Assembly (NCBI GenBank): GCA_963556255.1
Contig: OY744609.1
Location: forward strand, 4,647,339-4,711,338
Length of the DNA: 64,000 nucleotides
Reading direction: 5' to 3'
Origin: Allolobophora icterica
Taxonomy: Eukaryota > Annelida > Clitellata > Crassiclitellata > Lumbricidae
The notes under the pieces were generated by a model. The model was not told the DNA's origin. It saw nothing but the letters and a program-made list of their open reading frames with translations, and ran no database searches. This document shows positions 34,760 through 45,407 of the stretch, piece after piece. The translations under genes and the position numbers were made by a program. Each line of letters begins with the position of its first letter. Positions within the stretch are counted from its first letter, which is position 1.

Positions 34760-35060
34760 TACGTAATCGGTGGCGCGTTAGGTCTATTACTTAACTATTA
34801 CGGTTAAGAGGTTGCTGAGTGGACTCCAGATAACGACTTTCTTTGAACACACGTTCTCAAATGGTCGCCAGTCTACTTACTTATTCACTGTAGCCTGGCT
34901 TCTGCAGGTATCTCTGATTTCTGATCGATCGTTTCCATCAGTAATCCTAATCGATTAGGATTACTGATGGAAACGATCATCGATTGTTGTCTTGCGCATT
35001 ATGATAACGGCGCTATAGAAGTCTTTAGATTAGATCGCAACTCAGATTCAGAGTTTCATA
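34760..35060 (+). repeat. dispersed repeat, relative of 48160-48400
   Basis: TCGGTGGCGCG, CTATTACTTAACTATTACGG, CTTACTTATTCACTGTAGCC and AACGGCGCTATAGAAGTC occur in the same order in reverse at about 48400-48165. This copy contains the 52-bp palindrome, which the other lacks. Confidence 0.75.
34927..34978. repeat. perfect 52-bp palindrome
   Basis: GATCGTTTCCATCAGTAATC and its exact reverse complement meet at a central TCGA with no spacer. It could extrude as a cruciform. Confidence 0.93.
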
Positions 35061-35289
35061 CCCGGAACGAGTAATAAATGCAGCAAGCTGTAGCCTGGCT
35101 GCTGGTATCCCTGGTCGGATTTCTTACCTTTAGCGAGTATAACCATACGTTTCATTTAATATGCATGATGTATGTGAAATTGGTACTATTTCATACATGA
35201 TATGATTGTAGTGGTACATATTGCTATAAGATCTCATTGAACTGAGGAATAAGAAATGATCAATTAAACATTTCAATAATAGAATGGGA

Positions 35290-36100
35290 ATTCTTCTTCT
35301 TTCTTCTCTTCCATCAGTTTCCCGACGATGAGGCTCTTATGAAGTTTCTCCATAGTGTTCTGTCTCTGACAGTTTCGCGCACCATGGTTAAGTCCGTGCC
35401 TTTGCTCTTCAAGTTTTCCTTGACATTGTCCATCCACGTTTTTCTTGGTCTCCCTCTACTTCTTTCTCCCTCGATCTGCCCATGTAGGGCTGCGACTGGT
35501 AGTCTGTTGTTATCCATCCTTTCTACATGGCCAAACCACCTGAGTCTTCTTTTTTGTATCTTTTCTACTACCGTTACCTCTGCGCTCAACTCCTTTCTTG
35601 TTGTTGTATTTCTGATTCTTTCCCTTCTACTTCTGCCCCTAATTCTCCTCAGCCAACTCATCTCTGCTACCAATAGTCTTCTTTCATCTTCTTTCTTCAA
35701 GCACCAACATTCTGATCCATATAGCAACACTGGTTCCACCAAGGCATGGTATAGTCTCATCTTGGTTCCGATGGAGATGTTTTTTGCCTTCCACATTTTG
35801 TTCAATCCTCCGAATGCTGCGCAGGCCAATCCACATCTTCTTTTGATGTCCTCTGTGCACTTGCCATCTTCCGTTATCGTTCCTCCTAGGTATACGAATT
35901 TCGTGACTTGTTCTAATGTTGTGTCTCCTATCTTTATATTTATCTCTTCGTGCTGTTTTCCAATTGTCATGGTTTTTATTTTTTCTACGTTTATTCTAAG
36001 TCCCAATCTCTTGCTGCTGCTGTCTACTCGATCTGTAAGCTCCTGTAGATTCTTGCTTGTGTTGGCTATTAAATCGACATCATCAGCAATTCGTAGAATG
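35290..36100 (-). mobile_element. LINE 3' end (RT C-terminal part)
   Basis: On the minus strand from about 36095: RIADDVDLIANT (the YADD position with Ile-Ala-Asp-Asp), GLRINVEKIKTM, FVYLGGTITEDGKCT, YGSECWCLKKEDER, RRLRWFGHVERMD, SRGRPRKTWMDN. The frame is open for 230 codons and ends SSSGN before a GAAGAA-type tail at about 35290-35310. Truncated at its 5' end within the RT palm. Confidence 0.85.
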
Positions 36101-36109
36101 GGAATATAA

Positions 36110-37065
36110 TGTCATAATTATAATCATATGTGCTGTGCATTTATGTCTGAAGTTGTTTAAATATTTCTAGCGAGTGACAATAGTTGCGAAGTACTGTTTG
36201 GTTTGCGTCGGAACATTTTATAGCTATGTGTATTATAAATAACATTAGATATGTTGCTTTGGGTGATGTGACATTACTGACATTGTAAGCTTATGTTTGA
36301 CACCTTTACATGGTGTTATACGGACACTATAAGTTTATCGTTTTCTAGAAATTGTATTTGTGAATTGTCGTCAACGGCCATTGTTGCCAAAGGACGACGT
36401 TAAACTTTGGAATAATAATAATAGTCATGATCTGCATCGCTGGTTGTTAACTGAAAACGTACTGTTAGGAAGATGGTGCGGAAAAAATGACGTGATAACC
36501 GTCATTGGGATATTTCCCAAGATCTTAGGATTTGGCCAATCGACTTGGGATTTGGGGATTTTTCCATAGCAATCTGAGTTTATTTGTTAAGGCCTACAGT
36601 CATGACATTTAATATGGAATTATAACAATAATCAAAATGTTGACTTCTTGTCGTTGAGTAACTCGTTGGCGATGTGTCTACGGCTACTGGTCGTCTACTT
36701 CACGACCTTACTTACACTTATCTTGTGAAGAACATGACGTCATTCTTAATCCGTAGATTATCCATACATTTTACCGCCGATTGCGAATTTCCGATTGTAA
36801 TTATTAAAGAAAAAGGATTTAATCTGCACAAATCGTCGTAATGTTGTAATGTAAACAGTTTAAACCGGAGTTTGTCATGGCATCGTCTGATTCTGACTCT
36901 GAGTCTGGCGACACTGGCGCTGAGACGTGTAAGAAAGCAAAGCTATGGTATAGACAACCATTGAACGAGAAATGGCTGTATGGTTGCTAAAGTTTTCAGT
37001 TACTTGGTATTTTTTAGACCATCCTGAGATTTTTCAGGCAAGAACTTGGGATTTCTGAAAATGGA
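36110..37065. repeat. repeat remnants and a short ATG frame
   Basis: A palindromic-motif copy (GTCGTCAACGGCC...GACGTTAAAC) lies at 36366-36405. An ATG at 36877 opens 37 codons (MASSDSDSESGDTGAE, KKAKLWYRQPLNEKWLYGC, stop). It looks like the N-terminus of a transposon protein, but the downstream DNA shows no continuation, so I do not call a gene. Confidence 0.35.
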
Positions 37066-37069
37066 GAGT

Positions 37070-37740
37070 GGCAGCACTGTGTGAAAGGAACATCCAAATG
37101 AAACAGACGGACAGACAGACGGACAGAGGCAGACAGATACACGGTAAAATAATGAGACAGATAGTGGAACCGGTTCATTGATGAACAGAAAGACGGACGG
37201 GTACCCAGACAGATAGACAGACAGACATACAGACAGAAAGAGACGGAGAAAGACAAACGTAGAGACCGTGATAGAAAGAAGGACAGAGGCGCGGAGATAA
37301 TAGAAAGGATAGTTGGGTTTTTTCCGGACTTAAGGCCAGAGGTACAATGGTCGGTTCTATCTAGATATGTCATTTATGGGTTTTACCCACAGAACAGAAA
37401 TAAACCCTCCCTCCCGGTTTAAAAAATATTTCGAGAAAGTGTTTACCCCCGTCAGGCTCTGCATAAATGTTAGTGACTCTCGGTAGCCGATTGGTTAGAG
37501 CGCTCTGTCTTTACACACCTTTAAAACGTCGTCAACCTGCGCTATATAACCACGGCATAGGCTAAACTACCGAGTTGATCTCGTCATTCACTACACATAT
37601 AGCGTCGGAGACAATGGCCCTGGCCGCTGGAAGTCGTTAACAATGAAAATTAACACTTAACAGCCGATTGGTAACAACGCTCGCCTTGTAATGCGGACTG
37701 TACGGATTCGATCCTCCTCCTCTGAAACGGTTACTCGAGA
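37070..37740 (+). repeat. composite repeat family, copy A
   Basis: (GACA)n at 37100-37260, GGCCAGAGGTACAATGGTCG at 37333, CTCCCTCCCGGTTT at 37406, CGGTAGCCGATTGGTTAGAG at 37482, ACACCTTTAAAACG at 37516, GACAATGGCCCTGGCCGCTG near 37610, and the tRNA-like head with GTACGGATTCGATCC at about 37700. It is cut off near 37740 by a LINE end. Confidence 0.8.
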
Positions 37741-37850
37741 GTTTGATCTATCACCCCCGGGCTTTCCACTCAAAACTGAAGTATCACCTTTTCAAATACT
37801 CCTACACTGACTCGTCTGATCTTCCGCCTTCCAATTATTCTCGCCGTAAA
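37741..37850 (+). mobile_element. LINE-like 3' remnant
   Basis: CTATCACCCCCGGGCTTTCC and the following ACTCAAAACTGAAGT match about 54048-54080, which belongs to an L2/CR1-like 3' end. Confidence 0.45.
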
Positions 37851-38269
37851 CGACACCCGCCTTGACAGCTGCTCTGCCTCTCCTGATCTTGTCTTGTCTT
37901 GTCTTGTCTACAACCTTCCTCAATCCGAGGGTTGGTCGCTTCATGGACAAGTTTCCTCCATCTCCTCCTGTCCTCCGTCTCCGACAACACTTGATTGAAC
38001 GATAAATCCATCCAAGTTCTGATGTTGGTGATCCATCCCATCCTCGGTCTCCCTTGTGCTCTTGCCCCTGGGACTGTACCCTGCACTATCTCCTTTTCCA
38101 GGCAGTCTCCCTTCTTCCTCAACAGGTGTCCGAAGTAAGAAAGCTTCCTTCGTTTGATCGAGTTAAACAAGCTTCTTTCTGTTCCTATCTTCTCCAGTAC
38201 CCATTCATTTGTTCTTTTTTCCGTCCACGATACTCTCAGAATCTGTCTTAAGTATTTCATTTCGAACAA
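37835..38269 (-). mobile_element. LINE 3' end, 5'-truncated
   Basis: Minus-strand frame of 144 codons: MKYLRQILRVSWTEKRTNEW, KLSYFGHLLRKKGD, PGARAQGRPRMGWITNI. It ends in the tail AGACAAGACAAGACAAG at about 37888-37912, a short tandem repeat like the other LINE tails here. Confidence 0.82.
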
Positions 38270-39110
38270 TCGGCGACTTCAAAGGAAGTCTTTCAAGAGC
38301 TTTAACCGAGGTGTGACTCCAGGTCTTTGAAAAGCCGCCGCTAAAGAGATATTTGGCTTAAAGGTCATAATTGTACTCAAAGATCTTTGTGTTACGTGAC
38401 CGAATAAATTGAAAAACTGTTATAGTTTAATATGGATTAAATAAGAAATGGAAAATATATATAGCGTTGAGAATACAGGATTTAAAGGTGTCCTATGGCA
38501 GCATCGTTGAAAATGAAATCAAACTCTCTGCACTAAACTAAAAACAATTTATAGAATATTCACTGTAGGCCTGTATATCGATTTCTTGGTTTTTTAGCAA
38601 GAGATTTAGTACTCTTTTTCTGGAGATGATCAGCAAATCCCAGATAATGCTAACTACGTTTGCTTTAATGGCAATCGTAATCTCAAAATTTCTACAGCGC
38701 TTAAAATACGACAACTCGAGAATGAGTTTATTCACAGGCGCACAGCAAACAGAATTGATAGGCAGGTAGGGTCAAAATTGGTTCCAGGTCAAGACTCAGG
38801 GGTCAGGCAGGCGGACAGTCTGCTACGATGAACTGTGACTGATTATCATTCGACTGAATATTGAAGGAGACAAGAAACAGAAGTGGATGCGAAAAATTCT
38901 CTGTTGTGCGACCAATACTTTGACCAAGGACGGTTGAAGACAAGACAGTATACAGATACCACAGCATCGGGATTTAATCGATAATGGCAACACCTCATTA
39001 TCTTCTATTTCTATCACGCCGTAAGATTGATATCAGCGACAATGGCAGCCACACGATGTCGTTAAACATAAGATTGATCAAAGCTCTTTTAGACACCTTT
39101 AAATCTTGGA
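38270..39110 (-). repeat. long interspersed repeat, copy 3 (reverse)
   Basis: Starts (in + coordinates) CAATCGGCGACTTCAAAGGA and ends CTTTTAGACACCTTTAAATC at about 39105, the mirror of copies 1 and 2. Confidence 0.78.
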
Positions 39111-39590
39111 AACATTGCACATAATTACGGCGGCGTTTACTCGTAGACGATTGTAATCTTGTTTCCGTCAAACCTACCGTTAAATCGATGAGAACTGCAA
39201 TACTATTATTGCAGCCACAATTAAGAAGCCGTTAAACGTAAGCTAAAGCGAAGCTCTTTTAAACACCCTAAATTGTGAGATAACGGTACATATAAATAAA
39301 GGGCGCTTAACCAAAGGCGAATCGACTTCGTACGATCGTGTTGGCTCTGTTAGGTCGAGGTGAACGGCCATGGCAACCACAAACTGCCGTTTATCTCTGA
39401 CGAAATATACATGTTTTCGTGGATAGGACCTTCATGCGGTTATCTTCAAGACTGCAAATGGAACTAATGTTAAATGAAACATCAATTAGCGACTTGATTT
39501 TCTCAACATCTGTATATCATTCGACGCCACCACCGACAGAAATGTCCGCATGAACGCACGCACGCACACACATGCACACACGTCCACACA
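39111..39590 (-). repeat. composite-repeat and dispersed-repeat remnants
   Basis: Two further palindromic-type blocks at about 39186 and 39358 and the reverse relative of 31590-31790 at 39360-39545. No gene. Confidence 0.55.
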
Positions 39591-39593
39591 CAT

Positions 39594-39596
<3 letters not shown>

Positions 39597-39686
<90 letters not shown>
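39597..39686 (+). repeat. (CA)n microsatellite
   Basis: About 44 CA units, part of a dispersed repeat also represented in reverse at 30737-30900. Confidence 0.97.
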
Positions 39687-39687
<1 letters not shown>

Positions 39688-40310
39688 CTCTAACTCTACC
39701 CGATCTTCCTCTTTCGTCACTCTTATATTCTGACGTCCTATTCTTAGTTCTCTTATAGATCGACTTACTTCGATTTTATTTTTCACTACGGACAACTCCT
39801 CTGACTTGTCGCAGCGCTCGTGAAGTTGGTGTCCTGCGTTTTTAAGTTGCGCTTTATAAATTCCTATATTGTTATTACCATCACACAACTCCACACACAA
39901 ACAGACGTACACAGGCAGACAGACAGACAAACAGACAATGGTTTTCAATTGTCTGTGTTCTACGTGATTGTGGTAGTTCATCACTGGTCACTTTTCCTGT
40001 TATCTGAATCTTTCTTGTTAACTTATTAACTTCCTAGTACAGTCTAGTCCAGTTTAATGTCTCCTAAAACATTATGTTTCAGTGATGTTTTTATATTGTT
40101 TAAGTTTGATTTGAAAAAGCATCAGTGTAAATTCCATTGCTCCAAGGAAGTCGAACGGATTTCTATGTGGCACGAAGCGAATCGCTGTAGCGCTGAGAGC
40201 TTAGTCAAATGCGGGGGAGGCACCTCCGGTCGGGCAGAAATTAATTCCAGGTCATGAGATCTGGTTTCGCGAATGTCTCTTCTAATGTTAGGGAAATAGA
40301 GCGGAAGGAA
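39687..40310. other. no gene supported
   Basis: Apart from the GACAACTCCTCTGACTTG block shared with 30870, nothing is recognised. The frames at 39820 and 40057 have no family motifs. Confidence 0.35.
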
Positions 40311-40319
40311 ATGACATGA

Positions 40320-41116
40320 ATGGGTCATTCAAAATGAATCTTCATCTGACGGGGATTTGGACAGAAGGCAATTGAAGGGAATTAAATTGTAGAAACAGAC
40401 AGACAGACAGACAGACAGATGGACAGACAGATGGACAGGGACAGACAGATACACAGCAAGATAGACAGATAGACAAACCCACGTATGGACAGTCAGGCGG
40501 ACGGACGGATGGACGGATAGCCAGACAGTTAGACAGAGACATACAGAAGCAGACGGAGAATGACATACAGAGGTGCAGAGGTAAAGAGAATGATATTTAG
40601 TTATTATCTTACGTTCATAAGAGCAGATCTACAATGGTTGCTTCTCATCTATTAGTTCAACCCACAGAACAGAAAACCTTCTGGCTTTTAAAAGACTTGG
40701 AAAGAAAGTGTTTTCCCTCGTCTGGCGATGCATAAATGCTAGAGACACTTGTAGACACCATTAAAATGGTGTCACCTGTGCTTTATAAGGACGGGACACG
40801 GTATCCTAAATAGTGATTCCACTCGTTAGCAATGTATTGTCGAAGTCAATGACCCTGACAGCTAAATGTCGTTATATAAACAATTGAAACTGGATAGACT
40901 GATAGAGCGCTTGCCTTGTAACACGGAGTGTACGGATTCGATACACCTGCTCCTCTGAAACGGTTACTCTGTTGAGACCTTGAGCAAGTCCTTCACTGAC
41001 CGTTTCTGAGCGCCATTGACTGATGCTTGGTCGCTAGATAATTCCACTTAAAAATGCACAATTAAAAAAAACTACGATGCCTTCCATGTTCTCCCATTGT
41101 TCACTGTTAATTCTGT
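40320..41116 (+). repeat. composite repeat family, copy B, left part
   Basis: (GACA)n at 40397-40560, anchors CTTTTAAAAGACTTGGAAAG and AGACACCATTAAAATGGTGTC, GTCAATGACCCTGACAGCTA near 40840, tRNA-like head about 40895-40960, CCTTGAGCAAGTCCTTCACT, ending at TTAATTCTGT where the LTR element begins. It resumes at 47116. Confidence 0.8.
41112..41116 (+). repeat. 5-bp target-site duplication (left)
   Basis: TCTGT before the left LTR and again at 47116-47120 after the right LTR. The empty site is seen in copy E at about 17786-17795 (TTAATTCCGTGTTT). Confidence 0.9.
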
Positions 41117-41586
41117 TGTGAACTGAGTTTTGTGTACAGTTTTGCAGTGCGAGGTATTTAGCGTATATATTTAGTGCGCTTACTTTAGTTTCACGTGTAT
41201 ATGTATATATGATAGATGTATAACGTTTAGTCTTAGTGACACGCGCGGCCGGCCGATATCGGCAGCGGCGCGCTATATGTATATTATTAGAGTTCGCTTA
41301 TGCCAAGACAGGTGTGTCAAGAGGCGCGAAGAATTATGCTGACTAGAGAAGTTTGAATTCGGTGTTCGCTGTAGTAGTGTGGCTGACTAGTCGAGTTGTA
41401 ATCGAATTGAGTTCTGTCTGTTTGTTTCTTATTAAACTGAAAAGATATTAAACTGTGTTGCTGATTAATTCAGGTTATACTTATACGTAGAATTAGTGTT
41501 CAAAAGGTGAACGTTAAATAGGCGTTAAGTACGAAGAGAACAAGGATTTAATCAGAAGGATTGTCAACGGAAGGATTGGGTTGACA
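41117..41586 (+). repeat. left LTR, 470 bp
   Basis: Starts TGTGAACTGAG and ends GGGTTGACA. It carries a GC-rich CGCGCGGCCGGCCGATATCG segment. The copy at 46646-47115 shows no difference that I could find. Confidence 0.93.
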
Positions 41587-41590
41587 TTAT

Positions 41591-41608
41591 TGGTGGCAGC
41601 GGTGGGAT
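41591..41608 (+). promoter_or_regulatory. primer-binding site, tRNA-Leu(UAG) type
   Basis: TGGTGGCAGCGGTGGGAT is exactly complementary to the 3' end of animal tRNA-Leu with anticodon UAG, including CCA. It lies four bases after the LTR. Just after it a short leader repeat (ATAAATACTCACGGTGG units, four copies) runs to about 41690. Confidence 0.85.
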
Positions 41609-41981
41609 AAATACTCACGGTGGATAAATACTCACGGTGGATAAATACTCACGGTGGAATAAATACTCACGGTGGATATAAACTCACAGTGGATTAAAAT
41701 TCACGTTATCACCTCCTTCGACGGATAGAAGAATCTACGACGGTGATAAAAGAATTTACAACGGTGTTAGAAGAATCTACGACGGTGTTAGAAGAATCTA
41801 CGCGTTGTTGCTGTGTGACGTGTCTACGATATCAACGACGGTGGAACACGAGAAAACGGTATAAAAATTTAGTTGTTTTCCACGAACAAATATAAACGAA
41901 ATCCCGTTTGTTTATCGATTCACACACTAAGAAAAACCGTGACTTCTTTGACAAGAGAAATCACCGAAGTAAACAAGTAAG

Positions 41982-44900
41982 ATGGAGAAACTAAGTGCTG
42001 AAAGACAAGCAGATATTAAGAAGATGTCTACGGAAAGGCTAAAACAGCGTTTGTTGAAAGCCGGTTTTAAAGAAGAACAATTAGAAGGTATGTCACGTGG
42101 TGACATGATGCAGGAACTCGCCGATGTGTGGGTGAAAGAAGAAGTCGAAGAAGAAGGTGCCGTTGGCGGTGCCGTCGAAAAGGCTATTGAAAAACCTCCT
42201 GCGCCTATGTCTATGGAGATGTTGATGCAGTGGATGATGATGAAAGAAGATAGGGAGGAGAAACGGAGACAGGAAGAGAAGGATAGAGAGGAGAAACGGA
42301 GACAAGAAGAGAAAGAAAGAGAGGATAAACGAAGACAGGAAGAGAAAGAGCTGAGACAAGAAGCAGAACGTGTAAGACAAGACGAATTGCGCTTGCAGAG
42401 AGAGAAAGAAGAGAAAGCAGAACGTTTGCAGAGAGAGAAAGAAGAGAAAGAATTGCGCTTGCAGCGAGAGAAAGAAGAGAAAGCGGAACTTGCAAGGCAA
42501 GAGGAATTGCGTCTGCAAAGAGAGAGAGAAGATAAAGCAGAACAAGTGCGTAAGGCAGAACTTGAATTGCAAAAGAATCAGTTTGAGATGCAGTTAGAAC
42601 AGTTGAAAAGAGATAGGGAAGATGCTGAAAGAAGAAGATTGGAGCAGATGATTGAATTTGAAAAAGCTAGAAAAAGTGATGAAGAGGTTCGTCAGCAACA
42701 GATTGAAGCAAAGAGAATGCGTGAAGAAGAAAAAGAAAAAGCGCGAACGTTAGAGTTAGAACGCTCAGAACAGATAAGACAAGAAGAACTCAAATTTCAG
42801 AAAGAAAGTTTGGAAAAGGCAGAGACAGAAAGACAAGAACGTCTGAAACTGGAGAAATCAAAATTGACATTGAAAGAAACGCAAATGAGAGAAGAACGGG
42901 AAGCTGAAAGAAGGAAACAGCAAGAAAGTGAAACTTTGGTGTCAAAAATTAAGAAAATAGGTGATGCAATGAAGCATGTATTGCCTCAAATGCCAACTGA
43001 TATGATGGAGGTGCCATTATATTTTGAAACAGTCGAGAACGCGTTTCGTAGTTTTGCTGTGGAAAAGCCGTTTTGGGTGAAATTATTACTACCATTGATG
43101 ACGCCGAAAGCTCGAACTGTTCTGAATAGATTGTCATACGATGATCTAGATAATTATGATAGAGTCAAGCAGCACTTATTAAAAGAATTTAAATTGACTT
43201 CGAGAGAATACAGAGCCAGATTTGTGGATGCCAAGAAGACGACAGAAGAGACTTATACGATGTTTACGGCAAGACTGAAGAACTTGCTAAACTATTACGT
43301 GAGAAGTCGAAACGTGAACAGAGAGTATGATACGCTCTTTGATTTGCTGGTAGCGGATAAGCTGAAAGAATGTTTACCGCCAGGTCCACTACAGTTTGTA
43401 TTGTCAAAGGAAGGAACTGACTGTCTCCAAGCTAGTGCAGTGGCAGACCTAGCAGACATTCATGTAAACAATCGAATTGGGTTTGCGATCCCAAATATAA
43501 ACAGTTATCCTTCTCAACGTTCCGTAAACCAAAGCCAGAGTGGAAAGTGGAAAAGTAATCCAGAAACAGGGAGTCAGTTCAAAGGTAAAGAAGTCAAGGC
43601 TAATGTCCCTGTACCCAATGAGACCAGAGAAGTGACGTTTGGTCGTCAGGGATTTAACAAATCGTCAGCGCCGTTTGCCAAGAGGGAAGGCAACACATCG
43701 TTTACGCAGTATAAGAGAAATGAAGGAAATGAACAACGAGGCATGGTTGTGAAGCGTTGTCACAACTGTGGTTCAGACAAACATTTGGTTAAATTTTGTC
43801 CAGTTCCAGTGGCAGCAGCTAGTTCTAGCAGAAATCAAGAACACACAAGGGTGAATTTGATTCAAGTGGTTAGTGATACAGGTAATCAAACCACGGGTCA
43901 AGAAAACCAAGAAACTGAAGTAAAGTCAGTAATGAAATGTGGTATTCAAAAAGAAATTCTATTGGATGCTGAAATTCAGAGAGAAGTCATAGGAAAAGAT
44001 GACAGTCGAATATTGAAGAAATCGTTCTTGCAATATGTCGAGGTTGAAATTCGTGCAGTAGACGGTAAAGAGCCAGTGAAAGTCAAAGCACTGAGCGACT
44101 CGGGAGCAGAAATTCCGGTGATTAGTGAAGAATTACTGGAAGGCATGAAGGTGGAACAAATTGGAAAAGTGAATTTGCAATGTGTGGCAGGAGATGCCAT
44201 TCCTGCGAAGTTAGTGAAAGTCGATGTTAGACTGTGTGGTAGTGACGTGGAAGAAGAGGGATTTCCGCGTAAAATCCAGTGTTCACTTACACCTTATGTC
44301 ACCTTGATGTGTGCTAGTATTGCAAAGATGGGCAGTACAGAAAGATTCTTGTTGCATCCAGAGATAATTGCCGAATTAAAAGCCGTACCACAGATGAAGA
44401 TCAAAACGATACAAGGAGATGTGAGTGTACGAGCAAATGTAATGACGAGAGCGCAGAGTCGGAAACAGGAAATGGTAGATGTTGATGAGAACAGTGAAAC
44501 TGAAAGTTCAAGTGATGAGGAAAACGACAGTAATGAGCAACGAAGCTTATCGCGAGATGGTATAACATCAGAGATGAACGAGCAAGAGATGGCTGCATGC
44601 GAGAATGGCACATTAAATGAAACTGAAGAAGACAATGAATGTGATGTGGGGATAGGAGACTTGTATAGAGATGAAGAGATGGATGAAGAACAAAAGGTGC
44701 AGATTGCCGATTCGAAGAAGTTCGAAGAGCAACAGAGAAAGGATGAATCGTTGAAGCCGTGGTGGAAGTTAGCACAAGAGAAAGAATCTGAATTCTGTGT
44801 GATCAACGGTTTATTGCATAAGAAATATCAGATATTAGACCAGACGATATATCAACTAGTGTTACCAAAAGAGAGACGAATAAAAGTGATGGAATTAGCG

Positions 44901-45407
44901 CATGAATCGATATTTGGAGGACATCTAGGAGAAGAGAAAACAAGAGAACGAATAAAATTATCTTTTGTATGGCCAAAGATGAGAAGAGACATTGTGAAAT
45001 TTTGTAAGTCTTGCGAGAAGTGTCAACTAAAGGCAAGGAGTCTGGTGATGGATAGAGTACCTATCACTCCGGTCTCAAGAGAAGAGGTCGCCTTCAGGAG
45101 AATGACAATGGACCTAATAGACAACCCGAGGAAATGGCACAAGAAAATTCCTTTTCACGAAAAGCATTTGAAAGAACTCAAAGAAACTACGGAGAAAGCA
45201 TTATTGTTTGCAGAATCTTACTCTCAAGAAAAGCAGTTACAATACCCAAATCAGTATAACATGAGAGCAAGGCACAAAGGAATTTGCAGCATATCGAATT
45301 CCTTTGATTTATCGATCAGAAGTGGAACGTCAGATCAAAGAAATGTTAAAAACAAACATTATCAAACCATCATCGAGCAGAATGGCAAGCCCTTTGGTTA
45401 TTGTTAA
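41982..45407 (+). CDS. gag-protease-integrase(partial) polyprotein
   Basis: A 1141-residue frame. The N-terminus (about 1-50) is a small helical domain similar in pattern to that of the other LTR element here. About residues 85-330 are a Lys/Glu/Arg-rich coiled coil with repeated QREKEEK units. Gag domain about 345-490, CCHC knuckle CHNCGSDKHLVKFC at about 592, protease motif SDSGAE at about 705, integrase zinc domain about 975-1015 (HLGEEKTRERI, CKSCEKCQ). After MTMDL at about 1040 the catalytic core is missing and the frame joins a segment from the C-terminal part. The last 45 or so codons are out of register with the following RT. One surplus base in AAAGGAATTT near 45276 explains the shift. 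Confidence 0.85.
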   Translation: MEKLSAERQADIKKMSTERLKQRLLKAGFKEEQLEGMSRGDMMQELADVWVKEEVEEEGAVGGAVEKAIEKPPAPMSMEMLMQWMMMKEDREEKRRQEEKDREEKRRQEEKEREDKRRQEEKELRQEAERVRQDELRLQREKEEKAERLQREKEEKELRLQREKEEKAELARQEELRLQREREDKAEQVRKAELELQKNQFEMQLEQLKRDREDAERRRLEQMIEFEKARKSDEEVRQQQIEAKRMREEEKEKARTLELERSEQIRQEELKFQKESLEKAETERQERLKLEKSKLTLKETQMREEREAERRKQQESETLVSKIKKIGDAMKHVLPQMPTDMMEVPLYFETVENAFRSFAVEKPFWVKLLLPLMTPKARTVLNRLSYDDLDNYDRVKQHLLKEFKLTSREYRARFVDAKKTTEETYTMFTARLKNLLNYYVRSRNVNREYDTLFDLLVADKLKECLPPGPLQFVLSKEGTDCLQASAVADLADIHVNNRIGFAIPNINSYPSQRSVNQSQSGKWKSNPETGSQFKGKEVKANVPVPNETREVTFGRQGFNKSSAPFAKREGNTSFTQYKRNEGNEQRGMVVKRCHNCGSDKHLVKFCPVPVAAASSSRNQEHTRVNLIQVVSDTGNQTTGQENQETEVKSVMKCGIQKEILLDAEIQREVIGKDDSRILKKSFLQYVEVEIRAVDGKEPVKVKALSDSGAEIPVISEELLEGMKVEQIGKVNLQCVAGDAIPAKLVKVDVRLCGSDVEEEGFPRKIQCSLTPYVTLMCASIAKMGSTERFLLHPEIIAELKAVPQMKIKTIQGDVSVRANVMTRAQSRKQEMVDVDENSETESSSDEENDSNEQRSLSRDGITSEMNEQEMAACENGTLNETEEDNECDVGIGDLYRDEEMDEEQKVQIADSKKFEEQQRKDESLKPWWKLAQEKESEFCVINGLLHKKYQILDQTIYQLVLPKERRIKVMELAHESIFGGHLGEEKTRERIKLSFVWPKMRRDIVKFCKSCEKCQLKARSLVMDRVPITPVSREEVAFRRMTMDLIDNPRKWHKKIPFHEKHLKELKETTEKALLFAESYSQEKQLQYPNQYNMRARHKGICSISNSFDLSIRSGTSDQRNVKNKHYQTIIEQNGKPFGYC

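Noticed and set aside
36877..36990. Small gene MASSDSDSESGD...
   Set aside because: Only 37 codons, no donor at its end and no continuing frame downstream, so support is too weak.
42093..42572. 159-codon minus-strand frame rich in Phe and Leu
   Set aside because: Antisense shadow of the Lys/Glu-rich coiled coil of the LTR element.
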